The translations under genes were made by a program, and so were the position numbers. The notes under the pieces were generated by a model that saw only the letters and a list, made by a program, of their open reading frames with translations, had not been told where the DNA came from and did no database searches. Shown piece after piece: positions 7,725 to 15,180 of a DNA stretch of 64,000 nt. Position 1 is the first letter of the stretch; the number at the start of each line of letters is the position of its first letter. The stretch comes from Jeongeupia sp. HS-3 (lineage in GTDB: Bacteria; Pseudomonadota; Gammaproteobacteria; Burkholderiales; Chitinibacteraceae). Location: NCBI RefSeq assembly GCF_015140455.1, contig NZ_AP024094.1, forward strand, positions 1,302,001-1,366,000, given 5' to 3'.

Positions 7725-9110
7725 TCAGATCAATTTGGAATAGCCCGCCGATGTCTCCGCAGTGCCCAGATAGTGATCGAAAACCATCGCAACCGAACGC
7801 ACCAACAACCGCCCCCTCGGGGTAACGGCAATACGATGGCGATCGACCTTCACCAGACCGTCGACCTCCAGAGCGGCAAGCGTGCGCAATTCTTCCGCAA
7901 AGTACTCGGAAAAATCAATCAGGTAGGCAATTTCAAAAGGCTGGAACACCACCTCGAACTGACACATCAGCGACTGAATGATGGCGCGGCGCAGCAGATC
8001 ATCGCGATTAAGCGCGATCCCGCGTTCCACCGGCAGGATGTGCGCATCCAGCGCCGCATAGTATTCATCCAGCGCCTTGTGATTCTGCACATACGACGGC
8101 CCGACCTTGCCGATGGCCGAAACGCCAAAGGCCATCAGATCACAATCGGCATGGGTCGAGTAGCCTTGAAAGTTGCGGTGCAGCCGGCCGTGGCGCTGCG
8201 CCACCGCGAGCTCATCGTCGGGCAGCGCAAAGTGATCCATACCGATGTAAAGGTAGCCGGCCGCCAGCAACTGCTCGATGCTCGCCTGCAGGATATCGAG
8301 CTTGACCTCGGCCGAAGGCAGATCATGGTCGTTGATCCGCCGTTGCGGCATGAATCGCGTCGGCATATGCGCGTAATTGTAGAGTGCAATACGCTCCGGC
8401 CGGATATCGATCACCCGCGCCAAGGTGTCATGCACACGAGTCGGCGTTTGCAGCGGCAGCCCGTAGATCAGGTCAAGATTGATCGAACGAAACCCGGATG
8501 CCCTCGCGGCATCGATGACCGCCCGGGTTTCTGCCTCGCTCTGCACCCGGTTTACTGCCTGCTGCACAGCGGGATCGAAATCCTGCACCCCGACACTCAT
8601 CCGGTTCAGTCCCAGCCTTGCAAGCAACTGCACCGTCTGAACCGATACCTTGCGCGGATCGATTTCGATCGAGAACTCGCCCTGCGGCTCAAGTTCGAAA
8701 CGAGCACGTATCGCCGTCATCAACCGTTCGAACTGCACATCCGAGAGGAAAGTCGGCGTGCCGCCGCCAAAATGCAATTGTTTGACGCGGGGCTTGTACG
8801 GCAGCACCGCACACTGCAGATCCATTTCTTGCTCAAGATAATCCAGATAGCGTTCGGCGCGGCTGCGATCCTTGGTAATGATCTTGTTACAGGCGCAGTA
8901 GTAGCAAATGGTGTCGCAGAACGGAATGTGAAAATACAGCGACAAGGGATGGGTGAGCGTTCCCGGTTGCAACTGCGCCAGTCGACCAAGATAATTCCCG
9001 GGCGCCATTGCGCCGAAACGGTCTGCAGTCGGGTACGATGTGTATCGCGGCCCCTTGCCGTCGTGCCGCTGGATCAGCGCACGGTCAAATTCGATTTGTT
9101 GATGTGTCAT
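7725..9110 (-). CDS. hemN: oxygen-independent coproporphyrinogen III oxidase
   Basis: This radical-SAM enzyme oxidatively decarboxylates coproporphyrinogen III without oxygen in haem synthesis. The ATG at 9110 gives 461 residues and the expected N-terminus (GPRYTSYPTADRF). An upstream in-frame start would add 23 residues that do not look conserved. The cluster motif C65-x3-C69-x2-C72 followed by AC is present. So are HFGGGTPTF and the GVQDFDPAVQQAVNR segment typical of HemN. Two FNR boxes lie upstream between this gene and the divergent fnr gene, consistent with anaerobic induction. The ribosome-binding site is weak. The TauE/SafE gene follows on the same strand. Confidence 0.96.
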   Translation of the reverse strand: MTHQQIEFDRALIQRHDGKGPRYTSYPTADRFGAMAPGNYLGRLAQLQPGTLTHPLSLYFHIPFCDTICYYCACNKIITKDRSRAERYLDYLEQEMDLQCAVLPYKPRVKQLHFGGGTPTFLSDVQFERLMTAIRARFELEPQGEFSIEIDPRKVSVQTVQLLARLGLNRMSVGVQDFDPAVQQAVNRVQSEAETRAVIDAARASGFRSINLDLIYGLPLQTPTRVHDTLARVIDIRPERIALYNYAHMPTRFMPQRRINDHDLPSAEVKLDILQASIEQLLAAGYLYIGMDHFALPDDELAVAQRHGRLHRNFQGYSTHADCDLMAFGVSAIGKVGPSYVQNHKALDEYYAALDAHILPVERGIALNRDDLLRRAIIQSLMCQFEVVFQPFEIAYLIDFSEYFAEELRTLAALEVDGLVKVDRHRIAVTPRGRLLVRSVAMVFDHYLGTAETSAGYSKLI

Positions 9111-9156
9111 TGTGGGCGCCTGGTGGTATTTTGCTCGGTTGTGCTCTAACGCAAGC

Positions 9157-9170
9157 TTGCCGATAATCAA
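9157..9170. promoter_or_regulatory. degenerate FNR box
   Basis: TTGCC-GATA-ATCAA matches the FNR consensus TTGAT-N4-ATCAA fully in the right half and in three of five bases in the left half. Its centre lies 25 bases from the perfect box at 9182-9195, on the hemN side. Confidence 0.5.
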
Positions 9171-9181
9171 CGTATGCAATC

Positions 9182-9195
9182 TTGATGGCGATCAA
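9182..9195. promoter_or_regulatory. perfect FNR box between hemN and fnr
   Basis: TTGAT-GGCG-ATCAA is a full match to the FNR consensus. A -10-like GGTAAT at 9216-9221 would put fnr transcription near 9228. The box centre would then lie at about -40, the usual class II activating position. The box is about 72 bases upstream of the hemN ATG. It may serve both directions, including fnr autoregulation. Confidence 0.85.
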
Positions 9196-9265
9196 TACCC
9201 AATTATCCGGCTAACGGTAATCGGTCAGCCCGCCGTCATTGCCCACCTACCAGCTGAGCGCCGCC

Positions 9266-10009
9266 ATGCAACAAGCCCTTCAGTCTCGCGATATCACCTT
9301 CAAACAACTGCGCCAAGCCTGCTCGAACTGCAGCTTGCGCGAACTCTGCCTGCCCAATGAGTTGAGCGCTGAGGAAATGAAGCAAGTCGACGAACTGATC
9401 GGCCAGGGCAAGCCGATCAAGCGCGGCGAAGCGCTATACCGGGCCGGCGAACCTTTTCGTGCGCTGTACGCGGTTCGCGTCGGCTTCTTCAAGACCAGCG
9501 TGGTATCTGAAGATGGCCGTGAACAGGTCACCGGCTTTCACATGAGCGGCGAGCTGATGGGCATGGATGCCATCAGCGCCGATCATTACACCTGCGACGC
9601 CGTCGCCCTGGAAGACAGCGAAGTGTGCGAACTTCCCTTCGAAGAGATGGAAGCGCTGTCACGCAAGGTTCCGGTGCTGCAGCGCCATTTCTATCGGGTG
9701 ATGAGTCGGGAAATCGTCCGCGATCACGGCGTCATGCTCTTGCTGGGCAATATGAAAGCCGAAGAACGCATCGCGGCCTTCCTGCTGAATCTGTCGCAAC
9801 GGTTCCAGGTACGCGGGTATTCGTCGATGAGTTTTCACCTGCGCATGACGCGTGAGGAAATCGGCAGCTACCTTGGCCTAAAACTTGAAACAGTCAGCCG
9901 CACGCTGTCCAAGTTCCAGGATCAAGGCCTGATCAAGGTACAAAACCGGCTGATCGAATTGCACGACGTTGATGGGCTCAAACTGCTCGTCAACAACTGC
10001 CAAAGCTGA
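9266..10009 (+). CDS. fnr: FNR-type oxygen-sensing transcriptional regulator
   Basis: CRP/FNR family activator that binds DNA under low oxygen through a [4Fe-4S] cluster. Counted from the ATG at 9266 (247 residues), the cluster ligands are C19, C22 and C28 (ACSNCSLRELCLP) and the fourth is C110 (YTCDA). A cyclic-nucleotide-binding-type beta roll follows. The C-terminal helix-turn-helix has the FNR recognition signature E-T-V-S-R (LKLETVSRTLSKF). A TTG at 9239 would add nine residues; neither start has a good ribosome site, so I prefer the ATG. A hypothetical gene follows almost without gap. Confidence 0.93.
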   Translation: MQQALQSRDITFKQLRQACSNCSLRELCLPNELSAEEMKQVDELIGQGKPIKRGEALYRAGEPFRALYAVRVGFFKTSVVSEDGREQVTGFHMSGELMGMDAISADHYTCDAVALEDSEVCELPFEEMEALSRKVPVLQRHFYRVMSREIVRDHGVMLLLGNMKAEERIAAFLLNLSQRFQVRGYSSMSFHLRMTREEIGSYLGLKLETVSRTLSKFQDQGLIKVQNRLIELHDVDGLKLLVNNCQS

Positions 10010-10015
10010 TTGCCG

Positions 10016-10720
10016 GTGGCGCCTTCCATTCTGGTTCTGGCGCCGCCAACGCTGATCGACCTGCTCCGGGCCCGTACTGAAGAACGTTTCGCGGGCGGGA
10101 TCAGCTGGTTTTCGCTCGCTGCGCCACCCGCATCCGCAGACCTGCACGCCGCCGGCGTGATCGTGCTGATCAACGTCAACCTCGATGATTTTTCACAATG
10201 GCGGTGCCGCCTTGGCGAACATGTGCCACTCGTGGATATGGTCGCGCATGGTGACCCGCAACAGGCACGGCAGCATGGCTGGATGATCGGCGCCGGCGGC
10301 CCGAGCGGTGCGGTTCAAGCGGCTACGCGACTACTTGATGCGCTATCACCATCAAGGCCTCGCGCCTGGCTGCATCTTGGCAATGCCAGTGCAGGGGCCT
10401 TTATCGCTGCCCTGTTGCAGCGATGGCAGCATCAATCGCTCGCCATTCTCGGCTGGCTCGGCGGCACGAGCAGTGCGCAATGGGCCTACGATCCAGCCAT
10501 CTGGCAATGCCTCACCCAAAGCACGCTTAACCAGACGCGCGAGCATGCGGCACACTATCTCGGCTTGGTTGAAAACCTGCCGTTCGAGCCGGCTCATCCC
10601 ATTCCCGCGCCACTGCAACAGGTCCTGCCCGATCAGCCTCATGGCCTCATGGCACCGGCGACGACACTGGCGCATATGCTGCTTAGTTTGCCAGCGGTTG
10701 CGCCGGCCGCGCCAAGCTGA
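10016..10720 (+). CDS. hypothetical protein downstream of fnr
   Basis: About 234 residues, starting at GTG 10016; a TTG at 10010 directly after the fnr stop is the alternative. The N-terminus (SILVLAPPTLIDLLRAR) reads like a beta strand followed by a helix. The middle has MIGAGGPSGAVQAATRLLDALSP and a helix beginning LHLGNASAGAFIAALLQRW. That pattern is reminiscent of the C-terminal helix of beta-hydroxyacid dehydrogenase-like proteins, but the Gly-rich NAD motif at the N-terminus is missing, so I do not assign an activity. It is probably co-transcribed with fnr and ends at a strong terminator. Composition matches the neighbours. Confidence 0.6.
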   Translation: MAPSILVLAPPTLIDLLRARTEERFAGGISWFSLAAPPASADLHAAGVIVLINVNLDDFSQWRCRLGEHVPLVDMVAHGDPQQARQHGWMIGAGGPSGAVQAATRLLDALSPSRPRAWLHLGNASAGAFIAALLQRWQHQSLAILGWLGGTSSAQWAYDPAIWQCLTQSTLNQTREHAAHYLGLVENLPFEPAHPIPAPLQQVLPDQPHGLMAPATTLAHMLLSLPAVAPAAPS

Positions 10721-10739
10721 TTTCTGGATCGTCAAATAG

Positions 10740-10768
10740 AAAGAGCCGCCTCAAAAGGCGGCTCTTTT
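10740..10768. terminator. bidirectional terminator between the fnr unit and phaP
   Basis: AAAGAGCCGCCT and its complement AGGCGGCTCTTT flank a short A-rich loop, with T/A runs on both sides. The hairpin lies between convergent genes (fnr unit on plus, phasin on minus) and can terminate both. Confidence 0.88.
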
Positions 10769-10808
10769 AGCAAGCGTTCTCGCGAACGCTACAACCACAT
10801 CCGATCAA

Positions 10809-11348
10809 TCAGGCAGTCGCCTTGCGAGCAGCAGCCTTGACGGTTTGTTCGGCACCGCTGGTCGTGGCTTCGACAAAGTCGCTAGCCAGCTTTTGCGTGG
10901 TCTTGGCAACGGCATCATAGGCATTGCTGGCGGTTTCAACCGCACTGCGCAGTGCGCTCACAGCCGCGCCGGTACCAGCCGGTGCATTCTGGATCGCGGT
11001 GTCGAGCGTACCCACCAGATCCTTGTTGAACGACAGCACTTGTTCTTCAACCAGCGCGCTCAGTTCGTGCTGCGTGGCGCTGGCCGCATCGAACACGGTG
11101 CGAGCAACGCTGATGGTTTTTTCGATCGACGGCTGCGCCAGTTGGCGTTGCAGATTCACCAGACCCTGCACATCCTTGACTTCGGACAGCGTCTTGGCGG
11201 TTTCGACGTTCTCGGCCAGCAGGTCACGGGCAATGCCGAGCTGCAGGTTAACGAGACGTTCGACACCACCCAGAGCGATCTGGCTCAGGCGCAGGGATTT
11301 TTCGAGGTTGGCTTGGTTGATTTCGGCAAACTTAGCGACGTTGAACAT
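10809..11348 (-). CDS. phaP: phasin family protein
   Basis: This 179-residue protein matches the betaproteobacterial phasins that coat polyhydroxyalkanoate granules. It starts MFNVAKFAEINQANLEKSLRL, is almost wholly alpha-helical and amphipathic, and ends in an Ala/Lys/Thr-rich tail. The ATG at 11348 is preceded by AAGGAG at ideal spacing; the longer in-frame start is not supported. It is distant from phaC-phaA (36-38 kb) but shares an operator-like motif with the phaC promoter. A promoter with TTGACG and CAGAAT hexamers lies upstream. Phasins are normally repressed by PhaR when no polymer is present; no phaR gene is visible in this window. Confidence 0.92.
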   Translation of the reverse strand: MFNVAKFAEINQANLEKSLRLSQIALGGVERLVNLQLGIARDLLAENVETAKTLSEVKDVQGLVNLQRQLAQPSIEKTISVARTVFDAASATQHELSALVEEQVLSFNKDLVGTLDTAIQNAPAGTGAAVSALRSAVETASNAYDAVAKTTQKLASDFVEATTSGAEQTVKAAARKATA

Positions 11349-11361
11349 GGGTATTTCTCCT

Positions 11362-11376
11362 TTGTGCACTGCAACA
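11362..11376. promoter_or_regulatory. candidate PHA-regulon operator, phaP proximal site
   Basis: TTGTGC-ACT-GCAACA lies just downstream of the predicted phaP transcription start. It shares the left arm and the GCA core of the palindrome at 11424-11438 and of the site in front of phaC. Confidence 0.45.
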
Positions 11377-11386
11377 TTATGAGCCC

Positions 11387-11415
11387 ATTCTGGTTAGCAC
11401 TCCGGGACACGTCAA
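11387..11415 (-). promoter_or_regulatory. predicted phaP promoter
   Basis: On the minus strand, TTGACG (11410-11415) and CAGAAT (11387-11392) are separated by exactly 17 bases. Transcription would start near 11380, leaving a short leader that contains the AAGGAG ribosome site. Confidence 0.55.
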
Positions 11416-11418
11416 GTT

Positions 11419-11443
11419 CTTTTTTGTGCGCCGCACAAAAAAG
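11419..11443. promoter_or_regulatory. 25-bp palindrome upstream of phaP
   Basis: The 12-base arm CTTTTTTGTGCG and its exact complement CGCACAAAAAAG flank a single C. The core TTGTGC-GCC-GCACAA sits immediately upstream of the predicted phaP -35 hexamer. A one-base loop makes a terminator unlikely. An operator for a PHA regulator such as PhaR is the best explanation. Confidence 0.6.
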
Positions 11444-11533
11444 ATCGCACATCGCTCTCCACGCAGATGAAACGGCCACTTTTCCCGCCTGGCCTCTGCG
11501 CCGCAGACCGACGACCTCACCCCCACTGGATGC

Positions 11534-11539
11534 TAGAAT
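11534..11539 (+). promoter_or_regulatory. predicted dnaE -10 element
   Basis: TAGAAT (five of six to TATAAT) ends six bases before the dnaE ATG, with a weak ACGACC 17 bases upstream as -35. Transcription would begin at or next to the A of the start codon. Confidence 0.4.
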
Positions 11540-11545
11540 GGCGCG

Positions 11546-14500
11546 ATGAATCAGCCTGCCTTCATCCACCTCCGCCTGCACTCCGAGTTCTCCGTCACCG
11601 ATGGCATCGTCCGCCTGGATGATGCGGTGAAACGCGCCAAATCATTGGGTATGCCCGCACTGGGCGTCTCGGACCTGATGAACCTGTTCGGTCTGGTCAA
11701 ACATTACAAGGCCTGCCGTTCGGCCGGGATCAAACCCATCATCGGCCTGGATGCCTGGATGGAGAACGAGAACGACCGTGACAAACCCTCGCGCATTTTG
11801 CTGCTGGCGCGCAACCGCGAAGGCTACGGACGCCTGTGCGAGCTGCTGACGCGCGCCTATCGCGACAACCAGTACCGCGACCGCGCCGAACTGCGCAAGG
11901 AATGGCTGGCCGAGGGCGACAACACCGGCCTGCTGTGTTTGTCCGGCGCGCATCTGGGCGAAATCGGTCAGGCGCTACTCAACGGCAACTACGAAGCAGC
12001 CCAAGCTGCCGCGCAGTGGTGGGCGGCGCAATTTGCCGGCAACTTTTATCTGGAATTGCAGCGTAGCGGTCATGCCGATTGCGAGCCCTGCGTCCAGGGC
12101 CAGCTCGATCTGGCGTCCGACCTTGATCTACCGGTGGTGGCCACACACCCGATCCAGTTCATGGCACCCGATGATTTCAAGGCCCACGAGGCGCGAACCT
12201 GCATTGCCGAAGGCTATATGGTCGCCGACAAACGCCGGCCGAAAAACTTCACCGAAGAACAGTATTTCAAAAGCCCGGCCGAAATGGCCGAGCTGTTCGC
12301 CGATCTGCCCGCAGCGCTGGCCAATAGCGTCGCGATTGCCGAGCGGTGCAATCTCTCGGTCACGCTAGGCAAGAACTACCTGCCGGATTTCCCGACCCCG
12401 GACGGCATGACGCTGGATGATTATCTGGTGCATCTGGCCAAGGAAGGGCTCGAAGACCGGCTGACGCTGCTGTACCCGGATCAAGCCCAGCGCGATGCCG
12501 AGCGCCCCCGCTACCTTGACCGGCTCAAATTTGAAACCGACACCATCGTCCAGATGGGCTTTCCCGGCTACTTTCTCATCGTGGCCGACTTTATCGTCTG
12601 GGCGAAGCAAAACGGCTGCCCGGTCGGTCCGGGGCGGGGTTCGGGCGCCGGTTCGCTGGTCGCGTACTCGCTCGGCATTACCGACATCGACCCGACCGCG
12701 TACGCGCTGCTGTTCGAGCGTTTCCTGAACCCGGAACGGGTATCGATGCCCGACTTCGACATCGACTTCTGCCAGGACAACCGCTGGCGTGTGATCGAAT
12801 ACGTGCGCGAAAAATACGGCGCCGAAGCCGTCAGCCAGATCGCCACCTTCGGCACCATGGCCGCCAAGGCGGTGGTGCGCGACGTCGGCCGCGTGCTTGA
12901 TCTGCCATATATGTTCTGCGACGGGCTGTCGAAAATGATTCCGGCCGCGCCGGGCAAGCATTTCAGTCTCGACGACGCGGTCGAAATGGTGCCGGAGCTG
13001 GCCGAGCGCGTTCGCAACGAGGATGAAGTCAAGGAGCTGTGGGAACTCGCGCTCAAGCTTGAAGGCATGACCCGCAATATCGGCATGCACGCCGGCGGCG
13101 TGTTGATCGCGCCGGGCCAGATCACCGACTTCTGCCCGGTGTATCAGGCCAGTGCGGTGGATGCGTCGCCGGTGTCGATGCTCGACAAGGACGATGTCGA
13201 ATCAATCGGGCTGGTGAAATTCGACTTTCTGGGTCTGCGCAACCTGACGATCATCGAGCTGGCGCTGCAGTACATTGAACAGCAAACCGGCGAGCGCCCC
13301 GACCTGATGAGCCTGGGCTTTGAAGATCAGGCCGCGTATCAGGTCTTCCGCGACGCCAACACCACCGCGGTGTTCCAGGTTGAATCGGACGGAATGAAGC
13401 GGCTGCTGGAAAAACTGCAGCCCGACCGTTTCGAAGACATCATCGCCGTGCTGGCGCTGTATCGTCCGGGCCCGCTCGGTTCGGGCATGGTCGACACCTT
13501 CATCAACCGCAAGAAAGGTCTGGAGGTCCCCGACTACTTCCACCCCGATCTGGAGCGCTGCCTCGAACCGACCTACGGCGTGATCGTGTATCAAGAGCAG
13601 GTGATGCAGATCTCGCAGATCATCGGCGGTTACACGCTCGGCGGCGCCGACATGCTGCGGCGCGCCATGGGCAAGAAAAAGCCTGAGGAAATGGCCGAGC
13701 ATCGCGAGAAAATCGCCGCCGGCGCCGCGACCAAGGGCTACGATCCGGCGCTGGCCGAAATGCTGTTCGACCTGATGGCCAAGTTCGCCGAGTACGGCTT
13801 CAACAAGTCGCACACCGCCGCCTATGCGGTGGTGTCGTACCACACCGCCTGGCTCAAGGCGCACTACCCGGCCGCCTTTATGGCGGCGACGATGAGTTCG
13901 GAACTCGACAACACCGATCAGCTGAAGATTTTCTACGACGATTGCGTCGAAAAGAACCGGCTGATCATGCTGCCGCCGGACGTGAACGAAAGCGTCTACC
14001 GCTTCGTACCGATGGGTAAGCAGCAGATTCGCTACGCGCTCGGTGCGATCAAGGGCGTAGGCCAGGGCGCGGTTGAGCAGATCATCACCGAGCGTACGGC
14101 CAACGGCCCGTTCAAGGATCTGTACGACTTCTGCCGCCGCACCGACAAGAAGGAAGTCAACAAGCGCGTGCTGGAAGCGCTGATCCGCGGCGGTGCGTTC
14201 GACGCGATCGACGATCACCGCGCCCGGCTGCTGGCCAATGTCGAGCAGGCGATGAAGCTCGCCGAAACCGAAGCGGCCAACGCCAACCAGTGTTCGTTGT
14301 TCGATGTGTTCGAGCCGGCCAACGTGCCCACGGTCGAACCGATCGAGGTGCCGCGCTGGGATGACAAGATCAAGCTGGCCGAGGAAAAAACCGCGCTTGG
14401 TCACTATCTCTCGGGGCATCCGTTCGATGCGCACGCCAGGGATCTGAATGGCCTGATCAAGACCCGGCTCGACCGGCTCGAACCCAAGCGCGACATCCAG

Positions 14501-14983
14501 TACCTCGCCGGTATCGTCGGCGGACTGCGGATCAAGAACGGCGATCGTGGCCGGATGGCGTTTTTGCAGCTCGACGATGGCAAGGCCCGAGTCGAGGTCG
14601 CACTGTACTCGGAAGTATTCGAAGCCCATCGCACCAAGCTCAAGGACGACACGCTGCTGGTGGTCGCCGGCAAGGTCAGCGAGGATCGTTTCTCCGGCGG
14701 CCTGCGCATCATCGCCGATGCGGTGATGGATGTCGCCGAGGCACGCAGCCACTTCGCCAAATCACTCAACCTGCTGATCAATGGCAATGCCGATCCTGCC
14801 CGGTTGTCGGCGCTCTTGGCAACGCACGGCGGTGGCGCTTGCGCGATCGAGATCGATTATCGCAGTAGCGGCGCGCGCTGCGCCTTGCGGCTCGGCATCA
14901 ATTGGCGCGTGACGCTGCACGATGCCTTGATCGCCGAGTTGCAAAGCTGGTTGGGCAATGAGGCGGTAAAGATCCGCTTTTGA
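11546..14983 (+). CDS. dnaE: DNA polymerase III alpha subunit
   Basis: The catalytic subunit of the replicative polymerase, 1145 residues, full length for a proteobacterial DnaE. An N-terminal PHP domain (FIHLRLHSEFSVTDGIV) is followed by the polymerase palm with the catalytic acidic motif at residues 402-408 (PDFDIDF). The fingers and helix-hairpin-helix part (KKEVNKRVLEALIRGGAFDAI) and a C-terminal OB fold (AGIVGGLRIKNGDRGRMAFL) follow. The C-terminus carries the usual beta-binding and tau-binding region. The ATG at 11546 has no Shine-Dalgarno sequence and may be leaderless. It is a single-gene unit with a hairpin after the stop. Confidence 0.98.
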   Translation: MNQPAFIHLRLHSEFSVTDGIVRLDDAVKRAKSLGMPALGVSDLMNLFGLVKHYKACRSAGIKPIIGLDAWMENENDRDKPSRILLLARNREGYGRLCELLTRAYRDNQYRDRAELRKEWLAEGDNTGLLCLSGAHLGEIGQALLNGNYEAAQAAAQWWAAQFAGNFYLELQRSGHADCEPCVQGQLDLASDLDLPVVATHPIQFMAPDDFKAHEARTCIAEGYMVADKRRPKNFTEEQYFKSPAEMAELFADLPAALANSVAIAERCNLSVTLGKNYLPDFPTPDGMTLDDYLVHLAKEGLEDRLTLLYPDQAQRDAERPRYLDRLKFETDTIVQMGFPGYFLIVADFIVWAKQNGCPVGPGRGSGAGSLVAYSLGITDIDPTAYALLFERFLNPERVSMPDFDIDFCQDNRWRVIEYVREKYGAEAVSQIATFGTMAAKAVVRDVGRVLDLPYMFCDGLSKMIPAAPGKHFSLDDAVEMVPELAERVRNEDEVKELWELALKLEGMTRNIGMHAGGVLIAPGQITDFCPVYQASAVDASPVSMLDKDDVESIGLVKFDFLGLRNLTIIELALQYIEQQTGERPDLMSLGFEDQAAYQVFRDANTTAVFQVESDGMKRLLEKLQPDRFEDIIAVLALYRPGPLGSGMVDTFINRKKGLEVPDYFHPDLERCLEPTYGVIVYQEQVMQISQIIGGYTLGGADMLRRAMGKKKPEEMAEHREKIAAGAATKGYDPALAEMLFDLMAKFAEYGFNKSHTAAYAVVSYHTAWLKAHYPAAFMAATMSSELDNTDQLKIFYDDCVEKNRLIMLPPDVNESVYRFVPMGKQQIRYALGAIKGVGQGAVEQIITERTANGPFKDLYDFCRRTDKKEVNKRVLEALIRGGAFDAIDDHRARLLANVEQAMKLAETEAANANQCSLFDVFEPANVPTVEPIEVPRWDDKIKLAEEKTALGHYLSGHPFDAHARDLNGLIKTRLDRLEPKRDIQYLAGIVGGLRIKNGDRGRMAFLQLDDGKARVEVALYSEVFEAHRTKLKDDTLLVVAGKVSEDRFSGGLRIIADAVMDVAEARSHFAKSLNLLINGNADPARLSALLATHGGGACAIEIDYRSSGARCALRLGINWRVTLHDALIAELQSWLGNEAVKIRF

Positions 14984-14990
14984 TACGGCA

Positions 14991-15022
14991 ACGGGCCGGA
15001 CTGCAAAGTCCGGCCCGTGTCA
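14991..15022 (+). terminator. hairpin terminator after dnaE
   Basis: ACGGGCCGGACT and AGTCCGGCCCGT flank a GCAA tetraloop eight bases after the stop. The T-run after it is poor, so termination may be incomplete. Between here and 15180 I see only an untranslated leader for maeB. Confidence 0.65.
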
Positions 15023-15180
15023 TTTAAACTTTCAAAAATGGTAAGCTCAGAGACTAAGCGTATCCCGCATCCGGCAAAACCCTAGCTTGCCATCGCATGT
15101 CGTCACGCCCAGCATCACAACATCGCTCACCGCCTCGAACAGACCGGAACGCTTGCGTATCCGGCACAACGGAGAAACAC

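Noticed and set aside
15097-15180. In-frame N-terminal extension of maeB
   Set aside because: No ribosome site at its start, and the added residues are unlike malic enzymes. GGAGAA before 15181 fits the shorter form.
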